A program made the position numbers and the translations under genes. A model generated the notes under the pieces. The model saw only the letters and a list, made by a program, of their open reading frames with translations. It did no database searches and was not told the DNA's origin. Shown here in pieces: positions 7,560 through 14,086 of a stretch of DNA of 27,181 bases. The DNA lies in NCBI GenBank assembly GCA_035527835.1, contig DATKZS010000073.1, positions 1-27,181 of the forward strand. The letters run 5' to 3'. This DNA is from DATKZS01 sp035527835 [NCBI: bacterium] (GTDB taxonomy: Bacteria > RBG-13-61-14). Each line of letters starts with the position of its first letter. Position 1 is the stretch's first letter.

Positions 7560-7716
7560 GAAGAAGTCATTGTTACTAACGGGAGCGATAAATGTTGGAC
7601 CTAAAGATAGGTGGGCCCGACACTCTTGTCGGGCGGCGGCGCCATGGTTGAGAGGCGCGCGGGACAGGAGTGTCCCGCCCACCCTGGCGCCATTGTCGGC
7701 GCGGCGGCGGAATAAG
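7542..7716 (+). repeat. Direct repeat of 19 nt flanking a hairpin repeat
   Basis: GGCGCGGCGGCGGAATAAG occurs at 7542-7560 (end of the GT-C gene including its stop) and again at 7698-7716. In both places it is followed by a similar (A/G)AGAAGT...AACGG stretch. Cloverleaf repeat copy 2 lies between them. A segmental duplication accompanying the repeat's arrival would explain the layout. Confidence 0.65.
7610..7683 (-). repeat. Cloverleaf-like double-hairpin repeat, copy 2 (inverted)
   Basis: The outer stem is GGTGGGC with GCCCACC. The hairpins are CCCGACACTCTTGTCGGG and GGGACAGGAGTGTCCC. Read on the minus strand it aligns with copy 1 (546-624), including a centre with CCATGGCGCCGCCGCCCGAC. It sits in the gap between the GT-C and GT2 genes of the glycan operon. 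Confidence 0.8.
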
Positions 7717-7738
7717 GAGAAGTTATCGGGGTAACGGC

Positions 7739-8617
7739 ATGGCAGCGGCTTCTGCAAAACCCGATCTTTCCATCATCGTCCCGGTCTACAACGAGCGGGA
7801 GGCGGTGGGGGGAGTGCTGGATTCGATCCGGGACGCGGGGATCAGCGCGTCTTACGAGATCGTGGCGGTGGACGACGGAAGCACGGACGGGAGCGCGGAG
7901 ATTCTGGAAAAGCTCGCGGCCGCCGGACGGATCAGGGTCGCGCGGCACGGGCGCAACGTAGGTTACGGCGCGGCGTTGAAGACCGGGATCAGCGCGGCGC
8001 GCGGCGAGCTGGTGATGATCATTGACGGCGACGGCTCGTACCCGGTCAAGCACTTCGACGAGTTCGTGGGTGAGGCCCGGGACCACGACATGGTGGTGGG
8101 CGCGCGGGTGACCGCGGTGTTGCAGGAGCCGAAGATCCGGACGCTGGTCAAGCGCTTCATCATCCGGATGCTTAAAGTGCTCGCGGACATTGACGTTCCG
8201 GACCTTAACTCCGGGCTCCGGCTGATGCGGCGTGAGCAGGTCATGCGCTACTTCCATCTTCTTCCCGACGGCATCTCGTTCACCTCGACCATCACGCTGA
8301 TCCTGCTCTCGGAGAACCGGCCGGTCAAGTTCGTGCCCATTGATTATTTCGCGCGCACCGGCGCGTCCAAGTTCAAGCCGCTGCGCGACACGCTGGGCAT
8401 CCTGCTCCTGATTTTGCGGACCTTCCTTTACTTCAACCCGCTCAAGGTGTTCGTTCCGGCCGCGGCCGCGCTCATGGCGCTGGCGCTGATCATCGGGGCG
8501 GGGTCGGCGCTGGCGGGCCGTTTCATGGACGTGACCACGGTGGTCGTGTTTTTAACGGCGGTGCAGGTGTTCGTGCTGGGGCTGGTGGCGGACCTGATCG
8601 CGAAGAGGCGGCAATGA
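7739..8617 (+). CDS. Family 2 glycosyltransferase, polyprenyl-phosphate sugar synthase-like
   Basis: 292 residues from ATG 7739; CGGGG seven nt upstream can serve as ribosome-binding site. The GT-A domain starts LSIIVPVYNE (residues 10-19). It has VAVDDGSTDGS, the metal-binding IDGDGSYP and NSGLRLMRREQVMRY, as in dolichyl/undecaprenyl-phosphate mannose or glucose synthases. Two C-terminal hydrophobic segments (about 237-285) anchor it in the membrane. It may charge a lipid carrier for the GT-C enzyme upstream (inference). The stop overlaps the next start in ATGA. The 180-nt gap before it, filled by a hairpin repeat, is the only sizeable gap in the operon. Confidence 0.85.
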   Translation: MAAASAKPDLSIIVPVYNEREAVGGVLDSIRDAGISASYEIVAVDDGSTDGSAEILEKLAAAGRIRVARHGRNVGYGAALKTGISAARGELVMIIDGDGSYPVKHFDEFVGEARDHDMVVGARVTAVLQEPKIRTLVKRFIIRMLKVLADIDVPDLNSGLRLMRREQVMRYFHLLPDGISFTSTITLILLSENRPVKFVPIDYFARTGASKFKPLRDTLGILLLILRTFLYFNPLKVFVPAAAALMALALIIGAGSALAGRFMDVTTVVVFLTAVQVFVLGLVADLIAKRRQ

Positions 8618-10035
8618 AGGTATTGCTGGTCAACCCGCCGGCCAAGCGCATGGTGCGGAGCATCCTTCCCGCGGAGGTCGAGGCGGAGCGCGGGCTGTTC
8701 CCGCCGCTCGGCGTGCTTTACCTGGCGGCGTCGCTTCGCGGCCTGGCCGATGTCACGGTCCATGTCATTGACGCGCAGGCGGAGGGTCTTGCGGCGGACG
8801 ACGTTGCGCTCCGGGTGATCGAGCACGAGTACGACGTGGTGGGCGTCACGGCGCTCACCTTCACTCTGGTTGACGCCATGGACGTGGCGCTGGCGGTGAA
8901 GGCGGCGCGGCCGGGGACGGTGGTGATCGCGGGCGGTCCGCACTCGCATATTTTTCCGGAGGCTACGCTGGGGCTGGGGCCGTTCGACGCGGTGTGCCGG
9001 GGGGAGGGCGAGCTCAGCCTGCGTTCGCTGATCGCGGGCTGGCCGGGGACCAGGGACGATCCTCCTCCGGGCATCTGGTGGAGGGGCGGGAAAAAGGGCG
9101 AGCCGGACGCGGCGCCCGTGATCGAGGCGCTGGACGGTCTGCCGTTCCCGGCGCGGCGGCTTTCGCGCGTGGAGCTGTATCATTCGGTGCTTTCCGGGCT
9201 TCGTCCCATCACCACCATGATGTCGTCGCGGGGGTGCCCGTTCGGCTGCGTGTTCTGCGACCGTCCGCATCTGGGCAAGCGCTTCCGGCCGCGCAGCGCA
9301 ACGAACGTGGTGGACGAGATGGAGGAAGCGGCGGGGCTGGGGATCAAGGAGATCGTTTTTTACGACGACACGTTCACGGTTGACCGGGAGCGGGTGCGTC
9401 AGATCGCGGAGCTGATACTCACGCGCGGGCTTCGGGTGGCGTGGGACGTGCGGGCGCGGGTGAGCGACCTCGAAGCGGACGACTACAAGCTTTGCCGGCG
9501 GGCGGGAATGACCCGCGTGCACTTCGGGGTCGAGTCCGGCGACCCGGAGCTGCTTAAGAGCCTGCGCAAGGGCATCACCATCGGGCAGGCGCGGGAGGCC
9601 TTCAAGTGGGCGCGGGAGGCCGGGCTGGAGACGCTCGCTTATTTCATGGCCGGCCTGCCCGGCGAGACCGGGGAGACCATGCAGCGGACCTTGGAGCTGG
9701 CCATCGAGCTGTCGCCCGACTACGCGCATTTTTCGGTGCTGATCCCGTTTCCGGGCACGCCGGTGTATCAGACGGGCCTGGACCGCGGGATCATCCGGAG
9801 CGACGTATGGTCCGAGTTCGCGGCGGCGCCGCGTCCGGAATTCACGCCGCCGGTGTGGGAGGAGAACCTTAACAAGGCCGAGATCCTGGCGGGGCTGGCC
9901 CGCATGTACCGCAGGTTCTACCGGCAGCCGCGGGTGCTGGCGCGGCGGATCAAGCGGGCGGGCAGCGTGGCCGGGCTGGCGCGGGGGGCGCGGCTGGGCC
10001 TGAGGATCCTGTTCATGCGGAGCGGCCGGCCATGA
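8614..10035 (+). CDS. Radical SAM protein with N-terminal cobalamin-binding-like domain
   Basis: 473 residues. Residues 1-140 resemble the B12-binding Rossmann domain of class B radical SAM enzymes (MKVLLVNPPAKRMV..., GLFPPLGVLYLAASLR, AGGPH). The base-off DxHxxG motif is absent. The radical SAM core starts with SSRGCPFGCVFC, placing the cluster ligands at Cys208, Cys212 and Cys215. It has ...VHFGVESGDPELL and MAGLPGETGETM further on. It overlaps both neighbours by 4 nt (ATGA) inside the glycan operon. Relatives there modify sugars or lipid carriers, for example by methylation or hopanoid-type chemistry. Which reaction it performs is not evident. Confidence 0.85.
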   Translation: MKVLLVNPPAKRMVRSILPAEVEAERGLFPPLGVLYLAASLRGLADVTVHVIDAQAEGLAADDVALRVIEHEYDVVGVTALTFTLVDAMDVALAVKAARPGTVVIAGGPHSHIFPEATLGLGPFDAVCRGEGELSLRSLIAGWPGTRDDPPPGIWWRGGKKGEPDAAPVIEALDGLPFPARRLSRVELYHSVLSGLRPITTMMSSRGCPFGCVFCDRPHLGKRFRPRSATNVVDEMEEAAGLGIKEIVFYDDTFTVDRERVRQIAELILTRGLRVAWDVRARVSDLEADDYKLCRRAGMTRVHFGVESGDPELLKSLRKGITIGQAREAFKWAREAGLETLAYFMAGLPGETGETMQRTLELAIELSPDYAHFSVLIPFPGTPVYQTGLDRGIIRSDVWSEFAAAPRPEFTPPVWEENLNKAEILAGLARMYRRFYRQPRVLARRIKRAGSVAGLARGARLGLRILFMRSGRP

Positions 10036-11075
10036 GCGGCGCGCTCATCAGCGTCATCGTGATTTTCGATCGCGGCCGGTTCGAGCCGTGCCTCACCTCG
10101 CTGCTCGCGCAGGAGGGGATGAATTTCGAGATCATCGCGGTGGTGCCTGACGAGACTGCCGCGCTCGGCGTGCCGAGGCATGGTCGAGTGCAGACGCTTT
10201 CCATCTCCGACCGCAACCCGGCCCGCAGGCGCAACCTGGCCGCGGCGCGCGCGCGCGGCCAATACCTTGCGTTCATTGACGACGACGCTTTTGCCCCGCC
10301 CGACTGGCTGAGAAAGGGCGTGGGGCGGCTGGAGGGCGGCCCGGGCCTGGCCGGCGTGGGCGGGCCGAACCTGATCCCGGAGGGCGCGGGATTTTCCGAG
10401 CGGGTCACGGACATGGTGCTGACCACGCGCCTGATCGGGGCGGGCAGCCGGGCATACAGCAAGCGAGGAACGGCAGCACCGGCCAAGCCTGGCGAGGTCC
10501 ACCTGGTGAATTTTTTAGTGAGGCGCGAATGGTTCGAGCGGGTGCGCGGGTTTAACGAGGAGATCGGATACGGGGGCGAGGACACGGAGTTCGTGCTGCT
10601 GGCCGCGAAGCAGGGCGGCAGGTTCGTGTTCGACCCGGAGCTGTGGGTCTTTCACCGGCGGCGGCGCTTCGGCTGGTCCTACTTCGGGCAGCGGTTTAAG
10701 CTCCGGGCGCAGAGCGCCAGGCTGTTCATCGCCTATCCCTCGGTTTACATCACCAACGCCGGGTTCCTGTTCGCGCTGATCGGCTTTCCTCTGCTGGCGG
10801 CACTGGCCATTGCGCTTTTTGTTTTGAAAAGCGCGGCGGGGATAGCCGCGCTGGCCGGGCTTTATGTTGCCGCGTGCCTGGCCCTTTCCTGGAGACGATG
10901 GCGCCGGAGACCGTTGCTTGCCCTGATCGCTCCCTGGGCTTTTTTCGCGCACCACGCTGTAAACCTGGCCGGGCTGTGGTGGGGGCTGGCGGGAGCCTTG
11001 GTTAGCGGACCGTGGAGGGTGAGGAGGAAGCTCAGGAGTTCTCGGTCGTCCCTCCGGGACTCTGAGATTGATTAA
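10032..11075 (+). CDS. Family 2 glycosyltransferase with C-terminal membrane segments
   Basis: 347 residues. The GT-A domain (about 1-215) contains RNPARRRNLAAARARG, the DXD-type FIDDDAFAPPDWL and a GYGGEDTEFVLLA motif equivalent to the ED of the catalytic base. The C-terminal third has two to three hydrophobic stretches and a very basic cluster. It starts inside the previous stop (ATGA). The last residues (SSRSSLRDSEID) are encoded by a hairpin repeat (GTCCCTCCGGGAC at 11048-11060). The native C-terminus has therefore probably been replaced or extended by repeat DNA. It is the last gene of the glycan operon. Confidence 0.82.
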   Translation: MSGALISVIVIFDRGRFEPCLTSLLAQEGMNFEIIAVVPDETAALGVPRHGRVQTLSISDRNPARRRNLAAARARGQYLAFIDDDAFAPPDWLRKGVGRLEGGPGLAGVGGPNLIPEGAGFSERVTDMVLTTRLIGAGSRAYSKRGTAAPAKPGEVHLVNFLVRREWFERVRGFNEEIGYGGEDTEFVLLAAKQGGRFVFDPELWVFHRRRRFGWSYFGQRFKLRAQSARLFIAYPSVYITNAGFLFALIGFPLLAALAIALFVLKSAAGIAALAGLYVAACLALSWRRWRRRPLLALIAPWAFFAHHAVNLAGLWWGLAGALVSGPWRVRRKLRSSRSSLRDSEID

Positions 11076-11128
11076 CATGTTCACCCGGGAATGAATTCCC
11101 GGGCTACGATCGTCTGTCCCTCCGGGAC
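11048..11128. repeat. Cluster of small palindromes (REP-like)
   Basis: GTCCCTCCGGGAC occurs at 11048-11060 and 11116-11128. Between them is the longer palindrome CCCGGGAATGAATTCCCGGG (11084-11103). The region could terminate or stabilise the glycan transcript and resembles dispersed intergenic palindromes of high-GC environmental bacteria. Part of it is translated as the tail of the GT2 gene. Confidence 0.6.
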
Positions 11129-11138
11129 GGAAAATGAA

Positions 11139-11200
11139 GGTGGCCGCGACACTCCTGTCGCGGTCCGCGAAAAGACGGGGACAAGAGTGTCCCCGCCACC
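11139..11200 (+). repeat. Cloverleaf-like double-hairpin repeat, copy 3
   Basis: The outer stem is GGTGGC with GCCACC, the hairpins are CGCGACACTCCTGTCGCG and GGGGACAAGAGTGTCCCC. Stems differ from copies 1 and 2 but pair perfectly, and the GACA-CTCC-TGTC and GACA-AGAG-TGTC cores are kept. This is compensatory variation. The centre is shorter and unrelated to that of copies 1 and 2. It lies in the 367-nt gap after the glycan operon. Confidence 0.8.
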
Positions 11201-11306
11201 ATCCTCATACGCTCAATCCATTTTGATGACACCCGCTCCCCTTTTGGGGGCCATGGGTGGGCGAGAGAGAGGGTCGCGATTAAAGCCGCTCGTGAAGAAT
11301 GAGGTG

Positions 11307-11335
11307 TTGCGATTTTTATTGGAAACGGTTAGATT
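11307..11335 (+). promoter_or_regulatory. Weak sigma70-like promoter before the exported TPR gene
   Basis: TTGCGA (11307-11312), a 17-nt spacer and TAGATT (11330-11335) match four of six positions in each box. It is the best-spaced candidate in the gap 11076-11442. Transcription would run through the G-rich repeat tract that follows. Confidence 0.35.
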
Positions 11336-11347
11336 CAGGGACTGACA

Positions 11348-11430
11348 GGGGGAAGGGAAGGGAAGAGAAGGGTTGGAAGGGTGTGAAGGTGTGAAGGGTA
11401 TGAAGGTGAGAAGGTGAGAAGGGAGAGAAG
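11348..11430 (+). repeat. Purine-rich tract with six tandem 8-nt units next to a ribosome-binding site
   Basis: After a run of GGG blocks separated by short A-rich links (11348-11372) come GTGTGAAG, GTGTGAAG, GTATGAAG, GTGAGAAG, GTGAGAAG and GAGAGAAG (11381-11430, with single extra G at two joints). The array runs straight into the AAGGAGG used by the gene at 11443. The strand is almost free of C, so G-quadruplex or triplex formation is possible. Confidence 0.7.
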
Positions 11431-11442
11431 GAGGAAAAAACG

Positions 11443-12330
11443 ATGATGAAGAAGACATTCTTGGTTTTGGTTCTGGCGGTTTTTGCCGTGGCGGCTTTTT
11501 GGTGGGGACCCCGGGCTTCGGGCGCGGACGCGGCGGCGGTGATTGCGCAGGCGCAGGCCCTGTCGGACCAGGAGAAGTTCGAGGAGTCGAACCAGCTTTT
11601 GATGGACCTTGCCAAGCAGGACCCCGACCACCCGGACGTTTACTGGAAGATCGCGGAGAACTACTACGACCTCGGGGAGCGGATCAACATCGAGAATGAC
11701 AAGGACAAGAAGCTTTCGATGTACAAGCAGTGCGAGGCGTGGGCGAAGAAGGGTTATGACAAGAACCCGGGCCTGGCGGACAACGCCTTCTGGATGGCGG
11801 TGGGCATGAGCCAGCAGGCTCAGACCAACGGGATCGCGGTGACCCTGCTTTCCGACCGGACGCTGGCTAGGCGGATCGAGGACTTTTACCTCAAGTCGAG
11901 CCAGGCCAAGGAGTACCATTACCGGACGAAGAACGCCGACACCATCTCGAGCGCCTATTTCGCCCTGGGCCAATTTTACCGCAAGGTTCCGGACTTTTTC
12001 ATCGTGAAGATACTGATGGGCACGAAGGGCGACATCAACCTGTCGGTTACGAACTGCCAGAAGGCGGTTGAGATGTATCCGAAGAACGTTGAGTACAACA
12101 AGGAGCTGGGGGTGAGCTTGCTTTGCCGCGGAGAGAAGGACGACAACGACGCGGACACGGCGGAGGGCAAGAAGTGGCTGCAAAAAGCCATGGCGCTGCC
12201 GGCGGAAAACGCGCTGGACCGGATTGACCAGTCGGACTCGAAGAAGCTGCTGGCGGACCCGTCGCTGGCTTGCGGTTACGGCCGGGTTCAGCAGGAAGAG
12301 GTCTCGGAGGACGCGTTCAAGAACAAATAG
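11443..12330 (+). CDS. Exported TPR-containing protein
   Basis: 295 residues from the first of two adjacent ATGs; AAGGAGG lies 8 nt upstream. Residues 1-27 form a signal peptide (MMKKTFLVLVLAVFAVAAFW..., ending around ASGADA), so it is periplasmic or secreted. There is no lipobox. Residues 30-110 and 175-245 contain tetratricopeptide-like helices (LSDQEKFEESNQLLMDLAKQ, later NCQKAVEMYPKNVEYNKELG). The layout recalls single-domain periplasmic TPR proteins of the RMD family type, but I cannot assign a role. It has its own promoter candidate and a strong terminator, so it is a monocistron lying between the glycan operon and the convergent electron-transfer operon. Confidence 0.8.
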   Translation: MMKKTFLVLVLAVFAVAAFWWGPRASGADAAAVIAQAQALSDQEKFEESNQLLMDLAKQDPDHPDVYWKIAENYYDLGERINIENDKDKKLSMYKQCEAWAKKGYDKNPGLADNAFWMAVGMSQQAQTNGIAVTLLSDRTLARRIEDFYLKSSQAKEYHYRTKNADTISSAYFALGQFYRKVPDFFIVKILMGTKGDINLSVTNCQKAVEMYPKNVEYNKELGVSLLCRGEKDDNDADTAEGKKWLQKAMALPAENALDRIDQSDSKKLLADPSLACGYGRVQQEEVSEDAFKNK

Positions 12331-12346
12331 GCGGGATATTTCAGGG

Positions 12347-12386
12347 CGGCGCTCCGTGGCTTGTCCGCGGGGCGCCGTTTTTTATT
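12347..12386 (+). terminator. Rho-independent terminator
   Basis: CGGCGCTCCGTGG (12347-12359), loop CTTGT and CCGCGGGGCGCCG (12365-12377) pair over 13 bp with two G.U pairs. TTTTTTATT follows. It ends transcription of the exported TPR gene 16 nt after its stop codon. Confidence 0.9.
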
Positions 12387-12413
12387 GGATGGTGAGACGC
12401 GGGATTTGAGGCC

Positions 12414-13262
12414 TCATTGCGTGGTCTGGCCGGGCAGGATTTGCGGGGCGTTGTCCTTGCCGAAGTCCACGATCAGGCCTCCGGTCTCGCAGACTTTGAT
12501 GTCCTTGAATCCCTTTGGCCTTCCCTTGTAGTCCTCGCAGCTCAGGGCCTTGAAGAGGAGGTCGGGCACGAACTGCTCCTTGATGCAGGTGAGGAGTTTG
12601 GCGCGGGGTTCGCGGGGGTCGTGGTAGTGGTGACACACGGAGCAGTCTTTCTCCTCGTGGCACTTGACGCATGAGCTCATGAGGAAGAGCTCTTTGGTGG
12701 GGGTGTTGATGGTTTTATCGCCGAGGCAGTGGCATTGCCAGCAGCGGAAGAAAGGCGGGAACTGGTGGGAGCGGTGCTTGTAGAGCTTTCTGGAGACGAA
12801 GGTATTGATGCGTGGGTGGGCGGCGTCCGCATAGAATGTCGACGCCGGGTCTTTGGCGAGCCTTTTATGGCAGTCGGCGCAGTTTTGCTGGGAGAGGACC
12901 TGGGGGATTAAGGCGCCGTCGGTGTGCTCGGGGTGGCAGGAGACGCAGGTCCGTCCGAGTCCGTCGTGGAGTGTGTTCTGGGCCTTGGCGGCATGGCAAT
13001 CGGCCGAGGCGCAGGATTCGTCGGTGACGCCGATGAACGGCGCATGGCAGGCCATGCAGTCGGCCTGAAGTTGCTTGTGGGCGGGAGAGAGCTTCTTGCC
13101 CAGGAATACGGAGGGCGGCGCGAAATAGAGATAGTAAGCTCCCCAGATCATGAAGCCGATGGTCCAGAGGGTGAGCCACCATGAGGACTCGACCAGGCGT
13201 ACCGCGATCGGGTCCTTGATCTCGACCTCTCCGGCGGGCCCTTTGTAGGAATAGGTCTTCAC
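12414..13262 (-). CDS. Membrane-anchored multihaem c-type cytochrome (seven haem motifs)
   Basis: 282 residues from a GTG at 13262 that overlaps the upstream TGA (GTGA), giving translational coupling. There is one membrane helix at about residues 28-48, with the remainder expected in the periplasm. Haem-attachment sites are CMACH (69), CVSCH (106), CADCH (128), CWQCH (174), CVKCH (198), CSVCH (207) and a widened CASADCH (84, CX4CH). The N-terminal KTYSYKGP...DPIAVRLVESSWW and spaced His residues recall NrfH/cytochrome c3-like quinol-linked cytochromes. It would accept electrons from the cytochrome b encoded next to it and pass them to a periplasmic partner. The terminal oxidant is unknown. 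A further Cys-containing segment (226-258) lies after the last haem site. Confidence 0.85.
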   Translation of the reverse strand: MKTYSYKGPAGEVEIKDPIAVRLVESSWWLTLWTIGFMIWGAYYLYFAPPSVFLGKKLSPAHKQLQADCMACHAPFIGVTDESCASADCHAAKAQNTLHDGLGRTCVSCHPEHTDGALIPQVLSQQNCADCHKRLAKDPASTFYADAAHPRINTFVSRKLYKHRSHQFPPFFRCWQCHCLGDKTINTPTKELFLMSSCVKCHEEKDCSVCHHYHDPREPRAKLLTCIKEQFVPDLLFKALSCEDYKGRPKGFKDIKVCETGGLIVDFGKDNAPQILPGQTTQ

Positions 13263-14086
13263 GGCGCACCGTACCAGGTCATGGAGATGATGTGGACGAC
13301 GCTGAAGACGACGAGGCCGAGAGTGGATGGCACGTGGAGGAGGAGCCATCCTCGGATGATCCATCGGAACCTCATATGGCGGCCGAGGAGCACGAACAGG
13401 TCGTGAACTTCCTCGGCCTTGGAGGCGAGGGCCATGAAGTCGTCCTGTTCTCCCGGGGGGACCTTTTCGGCCCAGGGGCTCACGTCGGCTGATGGCGGGG
13501 CGCTGCCCACGTCGGTCCGATAGAGGGGAATGACCAGGTCGTTGAAGACTTCGAGAAATACGCCTCCCTTTTCGGAGCATAGTTCGGAGAGCTCCTCGTG
13601 CAGCCGGGAGATGCGGCGGCAGAGGTCGTCGGGGATGAGGACGGCGATTTCCTTTTTGGCCTGGGCGCGGGGCATGAAGTAAAGGATGAAGAGTCCGGCG
13701 GCGCCGGAGACGACGGTCAATGCGAGCATGCTGAGCGCGATGACGGCGACGGTGTTGCGGAGGTGGAAGCCGGAGTGTCCGACCGCGAGGTAGAGGCTTA
13801 AAGAGCCGAGCACGGTATGGGCGTAGAGCCACTGTTCGAGGTGGAAGGCCATGAGGCGGGGCCAGTCGCGGCGGACCTTGTAGAGAATGGAGACCGCGAT
13901 CAAGGCGAAGGCGGCGATTCCCATGGCGAGTCCGCGGGGTGATCCTCCGGAGCAGTCCTCCCCGGACAAGCAGGGCCGCATCCAGGCTATGGCCCCGGCG
14001 GCGCCGGCCAGGAGGGCGATGACCCAGAAGACGCGGTTCCAGTTTTGCATCATGCCGCGGGCGTGTATGTTCTTACTCTTTGTCAT
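13259..14086 (-). CDS. Putative dihaem cytochrome b-type membrane subunit
   Basis: 275 residues with about five membrane segments (18-36, 52-70, 84-104, 112-138, 246-268). His90 and His104, and His251 and His265, are each 14 residues apart in two helices. This is the spacing used for two bis-histidine haem b groups in cytochrome b proteins, so a transmembrane electron wire is likely. His82 and His108 are alternatives. A soluble segment (about 140-235) separates the helices. The start at 14086 overlaps the preceding stop by 14 nt; MMQNWN at 14053 is an alternative start. It is sandwiched between the iron-sulfur protein and the multihaem cytochrome, linking a cytoplasmic donor or quinone to the periplasmic haems. 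No close named family is recognised. Confidence 0.7.
   Translation of the reverse strand: MTKSKNIHARGMMQNWNRVFWVIALLAGAAGAIAWMRPCLSGEDCSGGSPRGLAMGIAAFALIAVSILYKVRRDWPRLMAFHLEQWLYAHTVLGSLSLYLAVGHSGFHLRNTVAVIALSMLALTVVSGAAGLFILYFMPRAQAKKEIAVLIPDDLCRRISRLHEELSELCSEKGGVFLEVFNDLVIPLYRTDVGSAPPSADVSPWAEKVPPGEQDDFMALASKAEEVHDLFVLLGRHMRFRWIIRGWLLLHVPSTLGLVVFSVVHIISMTWYGAP

Noticed and set aside
11381-11430. CRISPR-like array
   Set aside because: Units are 8 nt and contiguous without spacers; no cas genes nearby. It is a simple tandem repeat.
12414-13832. A 472-residue reading of the multihaem cytochrome frame
   Set aside because: The first 190 codons are antisense-like Arg/Pro-rich sequence inside the cytochrome b gene; the GTG at 13262 with GTGA coupling gives the natural start.
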